From the NCBI GenBank assembly GCA_964398945.1, contig CAYNOT010000008.1, positions 1 to 64,000 on the forward strand: a stretch of 64,000 bases of DNA. Direction: 5' to 3'. Both the position numbers and the translations under genes were made by a program. The notes under the pieces are model-generated. The model was not told the DNA's origin and made no database searches. It was given only the letters and a program-made list of their open reading frames with translations. This document shows positions 51,657 to 60,592 of this stretch, one piece after another (position 1 is the stretch's first letter; every line of letters begins with the position of its first letter). The DNA is from JBGTGG01 sp964398945. GTDB taxonomy: Bacteria > Bacteroidota > Bacteroidia > Cytophagales > Cyclobacteriaceae.

Positions 51657-54600
51657 ATGGGTTTTATTTTTACAAGCATCTATGATTATTTCAGAAACAA
51701 CAGGATGGTATTTTATACTACTTTCTTTTTGTTGTTCATTTTTTTTGCGGTCGGTTCTTACCGCATCAATATTGAAGAGGACATTACCCGGATTTTCCCA
51801 AACGATGATCGTGTAGAAAAATTAAGCCAGATCTTTCAGGATTCGAAATTTATGGAGAAACTGGTGTTTACAGTTTCCCTTGAAGATTCGTCTGCCGCTG
51901 TTAACCCTGATCGCCTGATTGATTTTACAACCCATTTCGTAGCGGCTGTCGATTCCAGTTTGAGCGGCTATGTAAAAGAGATTACCTACCAGGTCGATGA
52001 TCAAAAAGTACTGGATGTCGTCAATACTATTATTGAAAACCTGCCGGTTTTTTTAGAGCCTTCAGACTATCAACAAATCGACTCACTGCTTCAGCCCGAG
52101 CGCATACAAGCAACACTGGAAAGCAATTACCGAAACCTCATCTCCCCAACGGGAATGGTTTTCAAAAAAATGATTGCAAAAGATCCGGTGGGTATTTCAA
52201 CTGTAGTGCTTAAAAAATTACAGTCCATGCAACTTGATGACCGGTATCAATTGTATGACAACTTCATTTTTACCAACGATCAAAAGCATTTGATGTTTTT
52301 TGTCTTGCCTTCCCATCCTGCCAATGAAACCAAAAGCAATGCAGAATTGATTGATGGGCTTGATCACCTTACAAAAGAATTCCTTCAGCAAAACCCTGAC
52401 ATAAAGGTTTCTTATTTTGGGGCAACCGCTGTTGCGGTGGGAAACGCCAAGCAGTTGCGGAAGGATACCTACCTGACGTTGGGATTGATGATTACTATTT
52501 TGGTGGTGTTTCTCATTTGGTTTTTTAAACGGAAACGGGCGCCATTGCTAATTCTTGTTCCGGTTTTGTTTGGTGGATTGTTCTCGTTGAGCTGTGTGTA
52601 TTTACTGCAAGGGTCAATTTCCGTGATCGCGATTGCGGCCGGTTCGATTATCCTGGGAATTGCCATCAATTATTCGCTGCATTTTTTTTCGGACCTGCGC
52701 TACCGTGGAAGTGTACGCGAAGTGATTGGCGATTTAGCAAAACCAATGACGGTCGGCAGTGCTACTACGGTGTTGGCATTTTTCTCCTTGCGATTTGTGA
52801 ATGCCGGTGTGTTGCAAGACATTGGTTTATTTGCCGGGTTTAGTTTGATTGGTGCGGCACTATGTACGCTTTTATTTCTTCCGCAACTCATCAGGGACGA
52901 TGTGTTTTATCAACCGGACAAGGGTGCATTGACCTGGATCGACAGGTTGTCATTTAAGCATACCGGGGCAAACAAGTTTGTGGTGTTGGGTATTTTTTTA
53001 ACAACCCCCGTGCTGTTCTATTTCACTTCCGATGTTCGCTTCAACAGCGATATGAACAAATTGAATTTCATGACAGATGATTTGCGGAGGGCTGAACATG
53101 AATTAAATACGCTCAATGAGTTTACAAAAAAATCCGTGTATGTGGTGGCGAGCGGAAATACACTGGAAGAAGCACTGCGCGCAAATGAACAACTCCTTCC
53201 CAAACTAAAACAGTTACGGCAGGAAGGTGTGGCGCTAAAATTTTCTTCTGTTTCCGATTTTGTGGTCTCCGATTCAACCCGCAAGCAACGAATTGAAAAA
53301 TGGAATCAGTTCTGGTCAAAGGAAAAGAAAGAAATTACACTTAAAACATTGGTAGAAGAAGGAAGCAACGTGGGTTTTAAACCAACTGCCTTTTCGGGAT
53401 TTAAACAACTGTTGGACAAAGATTATGCTACATTGGAAACGGATGAACTTGCGTTGATCAAAGAACAATTTTTTAGTGATTTTATTACGGAGAAAAAAAA
53501 CCTGTCCACCATCGTTACACTGGTTCAGGTTGACCCTGGAAAAAAGGACATCCTCTTTTCTTCCCTGGAAGGAATGGCGAATGGATTGGTCATCGACAAG
53601 CAATCGATGACCTCTATGTTTGTTGAATTTGTGCAAGCCGATTTTAATTTCATTGTGTTGTTCACTTCCGTTATTGTTTTTGTTGCGTTGCTTTTGGTGT
53701 ATGGCCGTATTGAATTGACATTGATCACCTTTTTGCCGATGCTGATTACCTGGATTTGGATTTTGGGCATTATGGCATTGCTGGGCATTGAATTCAATAT
53801 CATTAATGTAATGGTCTCTACTTTTATTTTCGGATTGGGGGATGACTATAGTATTTTTATAATGGACGGTTTGCAGCAAGAGTATAAATATGGAGGCACT
53901 CATTTACCAGCCATTAAAACCTCTATTTTTCTTTCAGCGTTTACTACCATTGTTGGATTAGGTGTTTTGTTGTTTGCGCAACATCCTGCGCTACGTTCCA
54001 TTGCCGCTATTTCGATTATTGGGATTGGGTGCGTGTTTGTAATGTCCCAAACCATAGAGCCCTATTTGTTTTCTGCCTTCATCAGCAACCGTGCAAAAAG
54101 GCGCTGGACACCCATGACGTTTTGGGGTTTTAATAAAACGGTTTTTGCTTTTTCATTTTTTGTGATAGGATCAATCGTGCTGACCATGATTGGGTTTGTG
54201 TTGATTAAACTCATTCCTTTTCAAAGGAGGAGGATGCGATTGACATACCACTACTTTCTAAGTGCATTTACATGGTCGCTTATTTATATAATGGGCGGCC
54301 TTAAAAAGAAAGTTATCAATAGGCGGCCTGAATTCTTCTCAACCCCCCATGTGATTATTGCCAACCATCAATCGTTTCTCGATATCCTGGTAACGACCAT
54401 GTTGCATCCAAAAATTATTTTATTGACCAACGCGTGGGTTTGGAATTCACCGGTGTTTGGAGGGGTTGTAAGGTTGGCGGATTATTATCCGGTAATGGAA
54501 GGAGCTGATAATGTGGCGCGTTTGCAAAAGCGCGTAGATGAAGGATATTCCATAGTGGTGTTTCCGGAAGGAACACGTTCTCCCGATGGTACGATTAAAC

Positions 54601-55502
54601 GATTTCACAAAGGTGCTTTTTTCCTGGCCGGGCAATTCAATCTTCCAATCCTCCCGTTGCTGTTGCATGGAACCGGGGACTTAATAAAGAAAGGTGATTT
54701 TTATTTGCATGATGGGCCACTGACGTTGAAATTCTTTGAGCCTGTGGCTCCGGATGATACACGCTTTGGAACCACCTATCAGGAACGAACAAAAGCCATC
54801 AGTAGAAATTTTAAAAAAGAGTACGATGCATTTTCAGCGGAAATCGAGACGCCTGCTTACTACAAAAATCGATTGATTGCTACTTTTAAATACAAAGGCC
54901 CTGTATTGGAATGGTACCTGCGGATAAAACTTAAACTGGAAGACAACTATGCTTCATTCGAAAAATTGATTCCACAGCAGGCAACCATTTTGGATTTGGG
55001 ATGCGGGTATGGTTTTTTGCCGTACATGTTGCATTTCATGTCGGGCATGCGCACGATTACCGGGGTTGACTACGATGAGGAGAAAATAGGAACCGCCAAT
55101 CATGGTTATTCAAAATCAAAGGAATTGACTTTCGTATGTGCCGACATTACTACTTTTTCAATTGACCCGGTTGACATTATTATCCTTAATGATGTATTGC
55201 ATTACTTGCCGGAAGCGATGCAGGAACGGATTGTCATAAATTGTTTCAACGCTGTGAACCCGGGAGGGAAGGTGATCATCCGGGATGGGAACCGCGATGA
55301 GCAAAAAAGGCATATTGGCACGAAACTTACCGAGTTCTTTTCTGTTAACTTGCTGCGGTTCAACAAGGCCACCAATACATTGAGTTTTCTTTCCGGGAAA
55401 CGATTGCTCGAGTTGGCCAAGCCGTATAACTTGCAGGTTGAAGTATTGGATGAAAACCAGTTTACCTCCAATACGGTATTCATTTTTGAAAAGGGGGTAT
55501 AA
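51657..55502 (+). CDS. MMPL/RND exporter fused to PlsC acyltransferase and SAM methyltransferase
   Basis: 1281 residues in three parts. Residues 1 to about 830: MMPL/RND lipid exporter with about 12 TMs, two periplasmic domains and RND-type cores (AIAAGSIILGIAINYSLHFFSDL, STFIFGLGDDYSIFIMDG). About 880-1080: PlsC acyltransferase with NHQSFLD (His904-Asp909) and FPEGTRSPDG. About 1105-1281: class I methyltransferase with ILDLGCGYGF (about 1110), VDYDEE and DIIILNDVLHYL. The exporter would move the polyene lipid; PlsC could load it on glycerol phosphate, and the methyltransferase could methylate the aryl ring. No frameshift joins the parts. Confidence 0.92.
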   Translation: MGFIFTSIYDYFRNNRMVFYTTFFLLFIFFAVGSYRINIEEDITRIFPNDDRVEKLSQIFQDSKFMEKLVFTVSLEDSSAAVNPDRLIDFTTHFVAAVDSSLSGYVKEITYQVDDQKVLDVVNTIIENLPVFLEPSDYQQIDSLLQPERIQATLESNYRNLISPTGMVFKKMIAKDPVGISTVVLKKLQSMQLDDRYQLYDNFIFTNDQKHLMFFVLPSHPANETKSNAELIDGLDHLTKEFLQQNPDIKVSYFGATAVAVGNAKQLRKDTYLTLGLMITILVVFLIWFFKRKRAPLLILVPVLFGGLFSLSCVYLLQGSISVIAIAAGSIILGIAINYSLHFFSDLRYRGSVREVIGDLAKPMTVGSATTVLAFFSLRFVNAGVLQDIGLFAGFSLIGAALCTLLFLPQLIRDDVFYQPDKGALTWIDRLSFKHTGANKFVVLGIFLTTPVLFYFTSDVRFNSDMNKLNFMTDDLRRAEHELNTLNEFTKKSVYVVASGNTLEEALRANEQLLPKLKQLRQEGVALKFSSVSDFVVSDSTRKQRIEKWNQFWSKEKKEITLKTLVEEGSNVGFKPTAFSGFKQLLDKDYATLETDELALIKEQFFSDFITEKKNLSTIVTLVQVDPGKKDILFSSLEGMANGLVIDKQSMTSMFVEFVQADFNFIVLFTSVIVFVALLLVYGRIELTLITFLPMLITWIWILGIMALLGIEFNIINVMVSTFIFGLGDDYSIFIMDGLQQEYKYGGTHLPAIKTSIFLSAFTTIVGLGVLLFAQHPALRSIAAISIIGIGCVFVMSQTIEPYLFSAFISNRAKRRWTPMTFWGFNKTVFAFSFFVIGSIVLTMIGFVLIKLIPFQRRRMRLTYHYFLSAFTWSLIYIMGGLKKKVINRRPEFFSTPHVIIANHQSFLDILVTTMLHPKIILLTNAWVWNSPVFGGVVRLADYYPVMEGADNVARLQKRVDEGYSIVVFPEGTRSPDGTIKRFHKGAFFLAGQFNLPILPLLLHGTGDLIKKGDFYLHDGPLTLKFFEPVAPDDTRFGTTYQERTKAISRNFKKEYDAFSAEIETPAYYKNRLIATFKYKGPVLEWYLRIKLKLEDNYASFEKLIPQQATILDLGCGYGFLPYMLHFMSGMRTITGVDYDEEKIGTANHGYSKSKELTFVCADITTFSIDPVDIIILNDVLHYLPEAMQERIVINCFNAVNPGGKVIIRDGNRDEQKRHIGTKLTEFFSVNLLRFNKATNTLSFLSGKRLLELAKPYNLQVEVLDENQFTSNTVFIFEKGV

Positions 55503-57010
55503 TGGAAGTGTATGATGTGGTGATTATTGGAAGTGGCCTTGGGGGGTTATCATGCGGCACGATGTTGGCAAAAGAAGGATACAAGGTTTGCGTGTTGGAA
55601 CGCAACAAGCAAATTGGCGGAACCCTGCAAACCTATGTGCGTGATCGCATTATTTTTGATTCAGGTGTACACTACGTTGGTGGGCTTAGCCCCGGCCAAA
55701 CCTTGCATCAGATATTTAAATACCTGGGCATTATGGATAAGCTGAAGCTACGGAAGATGGCAGAAGATGGCTTTGATGGGATGATGTTTGGGGATGACCC
55801 AAAAACCTATTGGTATGCACAAGGGTATGATAATTTTGTAAAAACGTTGGTGCAGGATTTTCCGGAGGAGGAGGAGGCCATCCGTACCTATTGTGATAAA
55901 GTGAAAGAAGTGTGTAGTAAATTCCCACTGTACAATTTACGCGTAGGGGATTACTTCGATAAAATCAGTGTGCTTGAAATTGAAACCAAATCCTATATTG
56001 AATCAATTACTTCCAACAAGACATTGCGAAATGTGCTGGCGGGCACCAGTATTTTGTATGCGGGGGAACCAGACAAAACACCGTTTTATGTGCATGCATT
56101 GGTAGTGAACAGCTACATCGAAAGTTCCTACCGGTTTGTGGATGGCGGCTCACAGATTGCACGGTATCTTACCAAAGAAATCCGCGACCGGGGAGGTGTT
56201 GTCTTAAAGAGAAGAAGTGTAAACCGGATTGTTGAAGAAGCGGGTGAAGTAAAGTACGTGGAAACCGAATCCGGGGAGAAATTTTTCGGGAAGATATTTA
56301 TCTCCGGTATCCATCCTCAAAAAACGATGGAGATGACCCAAAGCCCAATGATTAAAAAGGCATACCGTACCCGGTTGCAAATGATGGAGAATTCGGTATC
56401 GATTTTTTGTGTGAGTATCGTGCTCAAGAAAAACCGGATCAAGTATGAAGACCGTAATTACTATTACTTTACTGAGAATGATGCATGGTCAACATTGAAG
56501 TATACACCTGAAAATTGGCCCACCGGTTACGCGTTATACTTCAGTGCCAATTCAAAAGATGAGGAGTATGCAGATGCAATAACGGTGATGACGTATATGA
56601 ATTATTCGGATGTTGAAAAATGGGCGGATACATTCAATACGGTGTTGCATGAAAGTTCGCGGGGCGAAGAATATGATGCCTTTAAAAAGGAAGGAGCAGA
56701 AAAAATTTTTACTTTAGTGGAAAAGCGATTTCCTGGTTTTACGGAAAGTATCGAAAATTATTATGTTACCACGCCCCTCACCTTGCGGGATTACATGGGT
56801 ACCAATGATGGCTCCATGTATGGTATTGTTAAAGATTACCGCGAGCCACTGCGTACCTTTATTTCCCCACGAACGAAAATCCCCAACCTTTTCTTAACCG
56901 GGCAAAACCTGAATTTGCACGGTATACTTGGGGTTTCGGTAAGTGCTATTGTTACGTGTTCTGAAATTATTGGAATAGAAAAACTGCTCACAAAAATCCA
57001 ACATGCTTAA
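55502..57010 (+). CDS. CrtI/phytoene-desaturase-like FAD oxidoreductase
   Basis: 502 residues. FAD motif VVIIGSGLGGLSCGTMLAKEG (Rossmann GxGxxG), then LERNKQIGGTLQTY, DSGVHYVGG. C-terminal FLTGQNLNLHGILGVSVSAIVTCSE is the FAD-binding end of the family. Could add or isomerise a double bond in the polyene. One-base overlap with the exporter stop. Confidence 0.9.
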   Translation: MEVYDVVIIGSGLGGLSCGTMLAKEGYKVCVLERNKQIGGTLQTYVRDRIIFDSGVHYVGGLSPGQTLHQIFKYLGIMDKLKLRKMAEDGFDGMMFGDDPKTYWYAQGYDNFVKTLVQDFPEEEEAIRTYCDKVKEVCSKFPLYNLRVGDYFDKISVLEIETKSYIESITSNKTLRNVLAGTSILYAGEPDKTPFYVHALVVNSYIESSYRFVDGGSQIARYLTKEIRDRGGVVLKRRSVNRIVEEAGEVKYVETESGEKFFGKIFISGIHPQKTMEMTQSPMIKKAYRTRLQMMENSVSIFCVSIVLKKNRIKYEDRNYYYFTENDAWSTLKYTPENWPTGYALYFSANSKDEEYADAITVMTYMNYSDVEKWADTFNTVLHESSRGEEYDAFKKEGAEKIFTLVEKRFPGFTESIENYYVTTPLTLRDYMGTNDGSMYGIVKDYREPLRTFISPRTKIPNLFLTGQNLNLHGILGVSVSAIVTCSEIIGIEKLLTKIQHA

Positions 57011-58661
57011 ACGGATTTTAAAAAACCGGATTTTTATTGTGCTCGCCGGTGTGGGCATCCTTTTCGTTGGGTTGGTGGTCTACCTGCAGGTGGTGGCGAC
57101 TGTTGAAGAGCCAACACCTGGCGACACGTCAAGTTTGGAACGCGAACGGAATCAAGTAGCGGAAAATTTTTACACACTGGGCAACAACTGGTTTCGGAAA
57201 AGTGGATCCGGATTATTTGAAATGTATATCGAAGGAAAACCCTTTGAACGCGGGGTTGCAGCGGGTAAACTATCCAAAGAATTGACGCAGTATCAGGAAA
57301 AGGTTTTCAATACACAGATTGAACAATTGATCCCTTCTTCTTTTTATCGGGGAATGTTAAAATATTTTGTGGGATGGTTCAACCGGAATTTGGATGAAAA
57401 CATTCTGGAGGAATACAAACTTGAAATTTTCGGGGTATCAAAATCTTTTTCCGATGAGTATAACCACATTGCGCCACCGTATCAACGGATCATGAACTAT
57501 CATGCGGCCCACGACATTGGCCATGCCTTACAAAACATGTCGCTGGTGGGATGCACCTCCTTTGCCACCTGGGGCAATCGTTCGGAGGATGGATCGTTGA
57601 TTATCGGACGAAATTTTGATTTTTTTTCTGGTGATGATTTTGCACGAAATAAAATCGTATTGTTTGTAAACCCGGATGAAGGGTACAAGTTTGTGAGCAT
57701 TACCTGGGCAGGAATGATGGGCGTATTGTCTGGTATGAACGACCAGGGGTTGACCGTTACCATCAATGCGGCAAAATCTGAAATCCCAGCGGGAGCTGCC
57801 ACTCCGGTTTCCCTGGTGGCACGCGAAATATTGCAATATGCTTCTACCATTGACGAAGCGTATGCCATTGCAGCAAAGCGGAATATGTTTGTTTCGGAAT
57901 CTTTTTTGATCGGTTCGTTAAAAGACAACCGGGCAGCCCTAATTGAAAAGACCGATAAGGCGATTGAATTGTTCGAAAGCGACCGGCAACAACTTGTAAG
58001 TACCAATCATTTTCAAAGTAAAACATTGGGTGGTGATTCTTTGAACCGCGAACACATGCGAACGTCTGCTTCGGCACCGCGTTTCAACCGCGTTGAAGAA
58101 TTGCTCTCCGAAACTACAGTGAATACTGTTACTACTACAGCAGCAATACTTCGCGATCCCAATGGATTAAATAATCGTCCTATTGGTTTAGGAAATGAAC
58201 AAGCGATCAACCAACTGGTGGCACACCATTCTGTAATTTTTCATCCGGCCAGTTTGCGCATTTGGGTATCCACTTCGCCCTGGCAATTGGGAAAATATGT
58301 CTGCTATGATTTAAATGAAATTTTCAAGAACCGGCTGACAAGTGATCATGAAATTTATGTTGAGGCGATGACGATCCCTGCCGATGAATCAATCGATAAA
58401 GGACGGTTAGCGGATTTTGAAAAATTCAGTAATTTCAGATTCCCCTTTCAACCGCGTGAAAACCTGCAACCTGATAGTTTGGTGAAGTGGAATCCTGATC
58501 TTTACCTTTCGTATATGCTGGCGGCTGATTTTTATTTTGATAAAGAAAAATATGCCGAAGCAATTCCATTGTATAAAAAAGGATTAACATTGGTGGTAGC
58601 GACTGAGCAAGAGCGGAAGCACATGCAAGCGCAATTGGAAAAATGTAAGGATAAATTATGA
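57003..58661 (+). CDS. C45-family autoproteolytic acylase with C-terminal TPR-like segment
   Basis: 552 residues. N-terminal TM (FIVLAGVGILFVGLVVYL), then a choloylglycine-hydrolase/C45 fold with likely nucleophile Cys184 in LVGCTSFATWGNRSEDGSLIIGRNFDFF. Self-cleavage before that Cys would make it the N-terminal residue. C-terminal LLAADFYFDKEKYAEAIPLYKKG is one TPR-like repeat. May act as an acyl transferase or as an amidase on the product. Overlaps CrtI-like by 8 bases and acpS by 4. Confidence 0.85.
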   Translation: MLKRILKNRIFIVLAGVGILFVGLVVYLQVVATVEEPTPGDTSSLERERNQVAENFYTLGNNWFRKSGSGLFEMYIEGKPFERGVAAGKLSKELTQYQEKVFNTQIEQLIPSSFYRGMLKYFVGWFNRNLDENILEEYKLEIFGVSKSFSDEYNHIAPPYQRIMNYHAAHDIGHALQNMSLVGCTSFATWGNRSEDGSLIIGRNFDFFSGDDFARNKIVLFVNPDEGYKFVSITWAGMMGVLSGMNDQGLTVTINAAKSEIPAGAATPVSLVAREILQYASTIDEAYAIAAKRNMFVSESFLIGSLKDNRAALIEKTDKAIELFESDRQQLVSTNHFQSKTLGGDSLNREHMRTSASAPRFNRVEELLSETTVNTVTTTAAILRDPNGLNNRPIGLGNEQAINQLVAHHSVIFHPASLRIWVSTSPWQLGKYVCYDLNEIFKNRLTSDHEIYVEAMTIPADESIDKGRLADFEKFSNFRFPFQPRENLQPDSLVKWNPDLYLSYMLAADFYFDKEKYAEAIPLYKKGLTLVVATEQERKHMQAQLEKCKDKL

Positions 58662-59032
58662 TTGTTGGTATCGGCATTGATATGATTGAGGTGGATCGCG
58701 TTCGCGAGAAAATCGAAAAAGAAAAGGGTTTTCGTGAACATATTTTTTCTTCCAGTGAAATCGCCTATTGTGAAGATCAACCCGAACCGTACCAACACTA
58801 TGCGGCACGCTTCGCTGCCAAAGAAGCATTCTTAAAAGCAATTGGACAAGGGTTATCGTATAGTCTTCATGTCCACAATATCGAGATTGTTCCCCGGAAG
58901 GATGGCAAACCTGAAATTGTCTTGAGCGAAGAATACAAAGATTTAATAGAAGAAAACGAGTGGCAAAAAATACATGTTTCACTAACGCATTTGAAGTCTG
59001 TGGCGAGTGCGGTTGTTATTATTGAGATATGA
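58658..59032 (+). CDS. acpS: Holo-ACP synthase
   Basis: 124 residues. GIGIDMIEVDRV with Asp8 for Mg, and RFAAKEAFLKAIGQG with Glu56. Adds phosphopantetheine to Ser of the ACPs. Overlaps the acylase and the ligase by 4 bases each, so is probably devoted to the two ACPs here; it may also serve fatty-acid ACP if it is the only copy. Confidence 0.95.
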   Translation: MIVGIGIDMIEVDRVREKIEKEKGFREHIFSSSEIAYCEDQPEPYQHYAARFAAKEAFLKAIGQGLSYSLHVHNIEIVPRKDGKPEIVLSEEYKDLIEENEWQKIHVSLTHLKSVASAVVIIEI

Positions 59033-60315
59033 AATTGATCCCCGATATAGAAAAAAAGCCACAGCCGGAAATACAAGTCTTCCAACATCAAAAACTCCGT
59101 GAGGCGATACAGTATGTAAGCAAAAATTCCCCCTTTTATAAACGGCATTTTACAGCGAACCAAATTGATCCGGCAACACTAAAGACCATTGACGATCTAC
59201 GGAAAATCCCTTTTACAACAAAAGACGATCTTCAACGCTACAATTGGGATTTTGCCTGCGTACCGAAAGATCAGCTCGTGGAATTTACCAGCACATCCGG
59301 CACACTGGGCAAACCCGTTACCATCGGGCTTACGAAAGGGGATGTGGAGCGCCTTGCGTACAATGAATATTTATCGTTTGTCTGTGCAGCGGGAACAGCC
59401 AGAGACCGCTATCAATTGATGCTGACACTCGATCGGCAATTTATGGCAGGCATTGCATACTATGAAGGCATTCGAAAATTAGGTGCCGGAATTATTCGGC
59501 TTGGCCCCGGATCACCTGCCATGCAGTTGGAAAGTATTTTGCGGTTGGAGCCCACAGCATTGGTAGTGGTTCCTTCTTTTTTGGTTGCGTTAATCGGATA
59601 TGCATCCCAACACGGTGTGGATTTGAACTCAACGTCCGTAAAGAAAGCATTGTGTATTGGTGAAAGCCTTCGCAAAAATGATCTTACTTTAAATGTGTTG
59701 GGAGAAAAGATACAATCCAATTGGAACATCCAATTGTTTGGAACGTATGCTTCAACAGAAATGCAAACTGCTTTTACAGAATGCCATGAAGGAAAGGGCG
59801 GGCATCATCATCCTGAATTGATTGTTGTGGAGGTGTTGGATGAAAAGGGCAACCAGGTTTTGAATGGGGAATGTGGGGAAGTAACAATCACTACGCTTGG
59901 CGTTGAAGGGATGCCATTGCTCCGCTATCAAACCGGGGATATTGCAACCTACTACAATGGACCGTGTGCATGTGGGCGCAATACGATTCGATTGGGGCCA
60001 GTGGTGGGTCGCAAGCAACAAATGATCAAGCTGAAAGGAACTACTTTATATCCTTCAGGGATTTTTGAAATCCTGAACCAGGTTGATGGTGTTACTGATT
60101 ATGTTGTGGAAGTTGTAACGGGTTCGTTGGGTACAGATGAATTGATTCTGCATGTGTTGGCAACCCGTGAAGATGTGGTACAAACGGTGAAAGATCGTTT
60201 TCAATCGGGGCTGCGGGTTGTCCCTCAACTAAAATTAATCGATAAAAAGACGCTTGACGAATTTCAATTTTCAGGTGAAAGCAGAAAGGCGAGGCGGTTT
60301 ATCGATCATCGGTAG
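59029..60315 (+). CDS. PaaK-like acyl-adenylate/CoA ligase
   Basis: 428 residues. Adenylation motif TSTSGTLGKPVTIG, FGTYASTEMQTAF, GEVTITTLGVEGMPLLRYQTGDIA. C-terminal CACGRNTIRLGPVVGRKQQMIKLKGTTLYP is the PaaK end. Would activate an aryl acid such as 4-coumarate as CoA or ACP thioester; substrate inferred from the lyase. Last gene of the operon, with 4 bases overlap. Confidence 0.9.
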   Translation: MKLIPDIEKKPQPEIQVFQHQKLREAIQYVSKNSPFYKRHFTANQIDPATLKTIDDLRKIPFTTKDDLQRYNWDFACVPKDQLVEFTSTSGTLGKPVTIGLTKGDVERLAYNEYLSFVCAAGTARDRYQLMLTLDRQFMAGIAYYEGIRKLGAGIIRLGPGSPAMQLESILRLEPTALVVVPSFLVALIGYASQHGVDLNSTSVKKALCIGESLRKNDLTLNVLGEKIQSNWNIQLFGTYASTEMQTAFTECHEGKGGHHHPELIVVEVLDEKGNQVLNGECGEVTITTLGVEGMPLLRYQTGDIATYYNGPCACGRNTIRLGPVVGRKQQMIKLKGTTLYPSGIFEILNQVDGVTDYVVEVVTGSLGTDELILHVLATREDVVQTVKDRFQSGLRVVPQLKLIDKKTLDEFQFSGESRKARRFIDHR

Positions 60316-60380
60316 ATTTCCCAATCCACTAATAAGCCTTTCGTAATTTCAGTACCACAATCTTGTTATCTTTATGGCGT

Positions 60381-60536
60381 AGAGCGTCCGGACATTATGC
60401 AGCACATTAAAAACATTTTTGTCGAAGCCGAATTGGAGGAAAATTCAGTTCGTAAGAAATTCTTACGAACTGCCTCAGACGGCAAAAACTATGACACAAA
60501 AGGAATAGTAGGTAATGTGTATCAACTGAGACATTG
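60381..60536 (+). pseudogene. RhuM-family remnant
   Basis: The frame M-Q-H-I-K-N-I-F-V-E-A-E-L-E-E-N-S-V, then RKKFLRTASDGKNYDTK (ATG at 60396), matches the RhuM/virulence family block HIKNIF.E.EL.E.SV..FL.TA.DGK.Y.TK. Both the N-terminal part and everything past TK are gone, the rest being unrelated. A 13-bp perfect palindrome (60446-60472) lies inside it. A deletion scar at the end of the pigment operon. Confidence 0.7.
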
Positions 60537-60592
60537 AGTTATGATGAAACCGAAAATATATTCCTCCGACCCCCGTGTAACCAACACCACAC

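Noticed and set aside
53316..53903. 195-residue open frame antisense to the MMPL exporter gene
   Set aside because: Composition (Asn, Gln, Lys, His rich) is that of a reverse-frame shadow, no start context or promoter, and the sense strand encodes clear RND core motifs at the same place.
60446..60472. Perfect 13-bp inverted repeat (CAGTTCGTAAGAA / TTCTTACGAACTG) as an operator or terminator
   Set aside because: Lies inside the RhuM-like coding remnant and has no T run; probably chance or a rearrangement product. Kept only as part of the pseudogene note.
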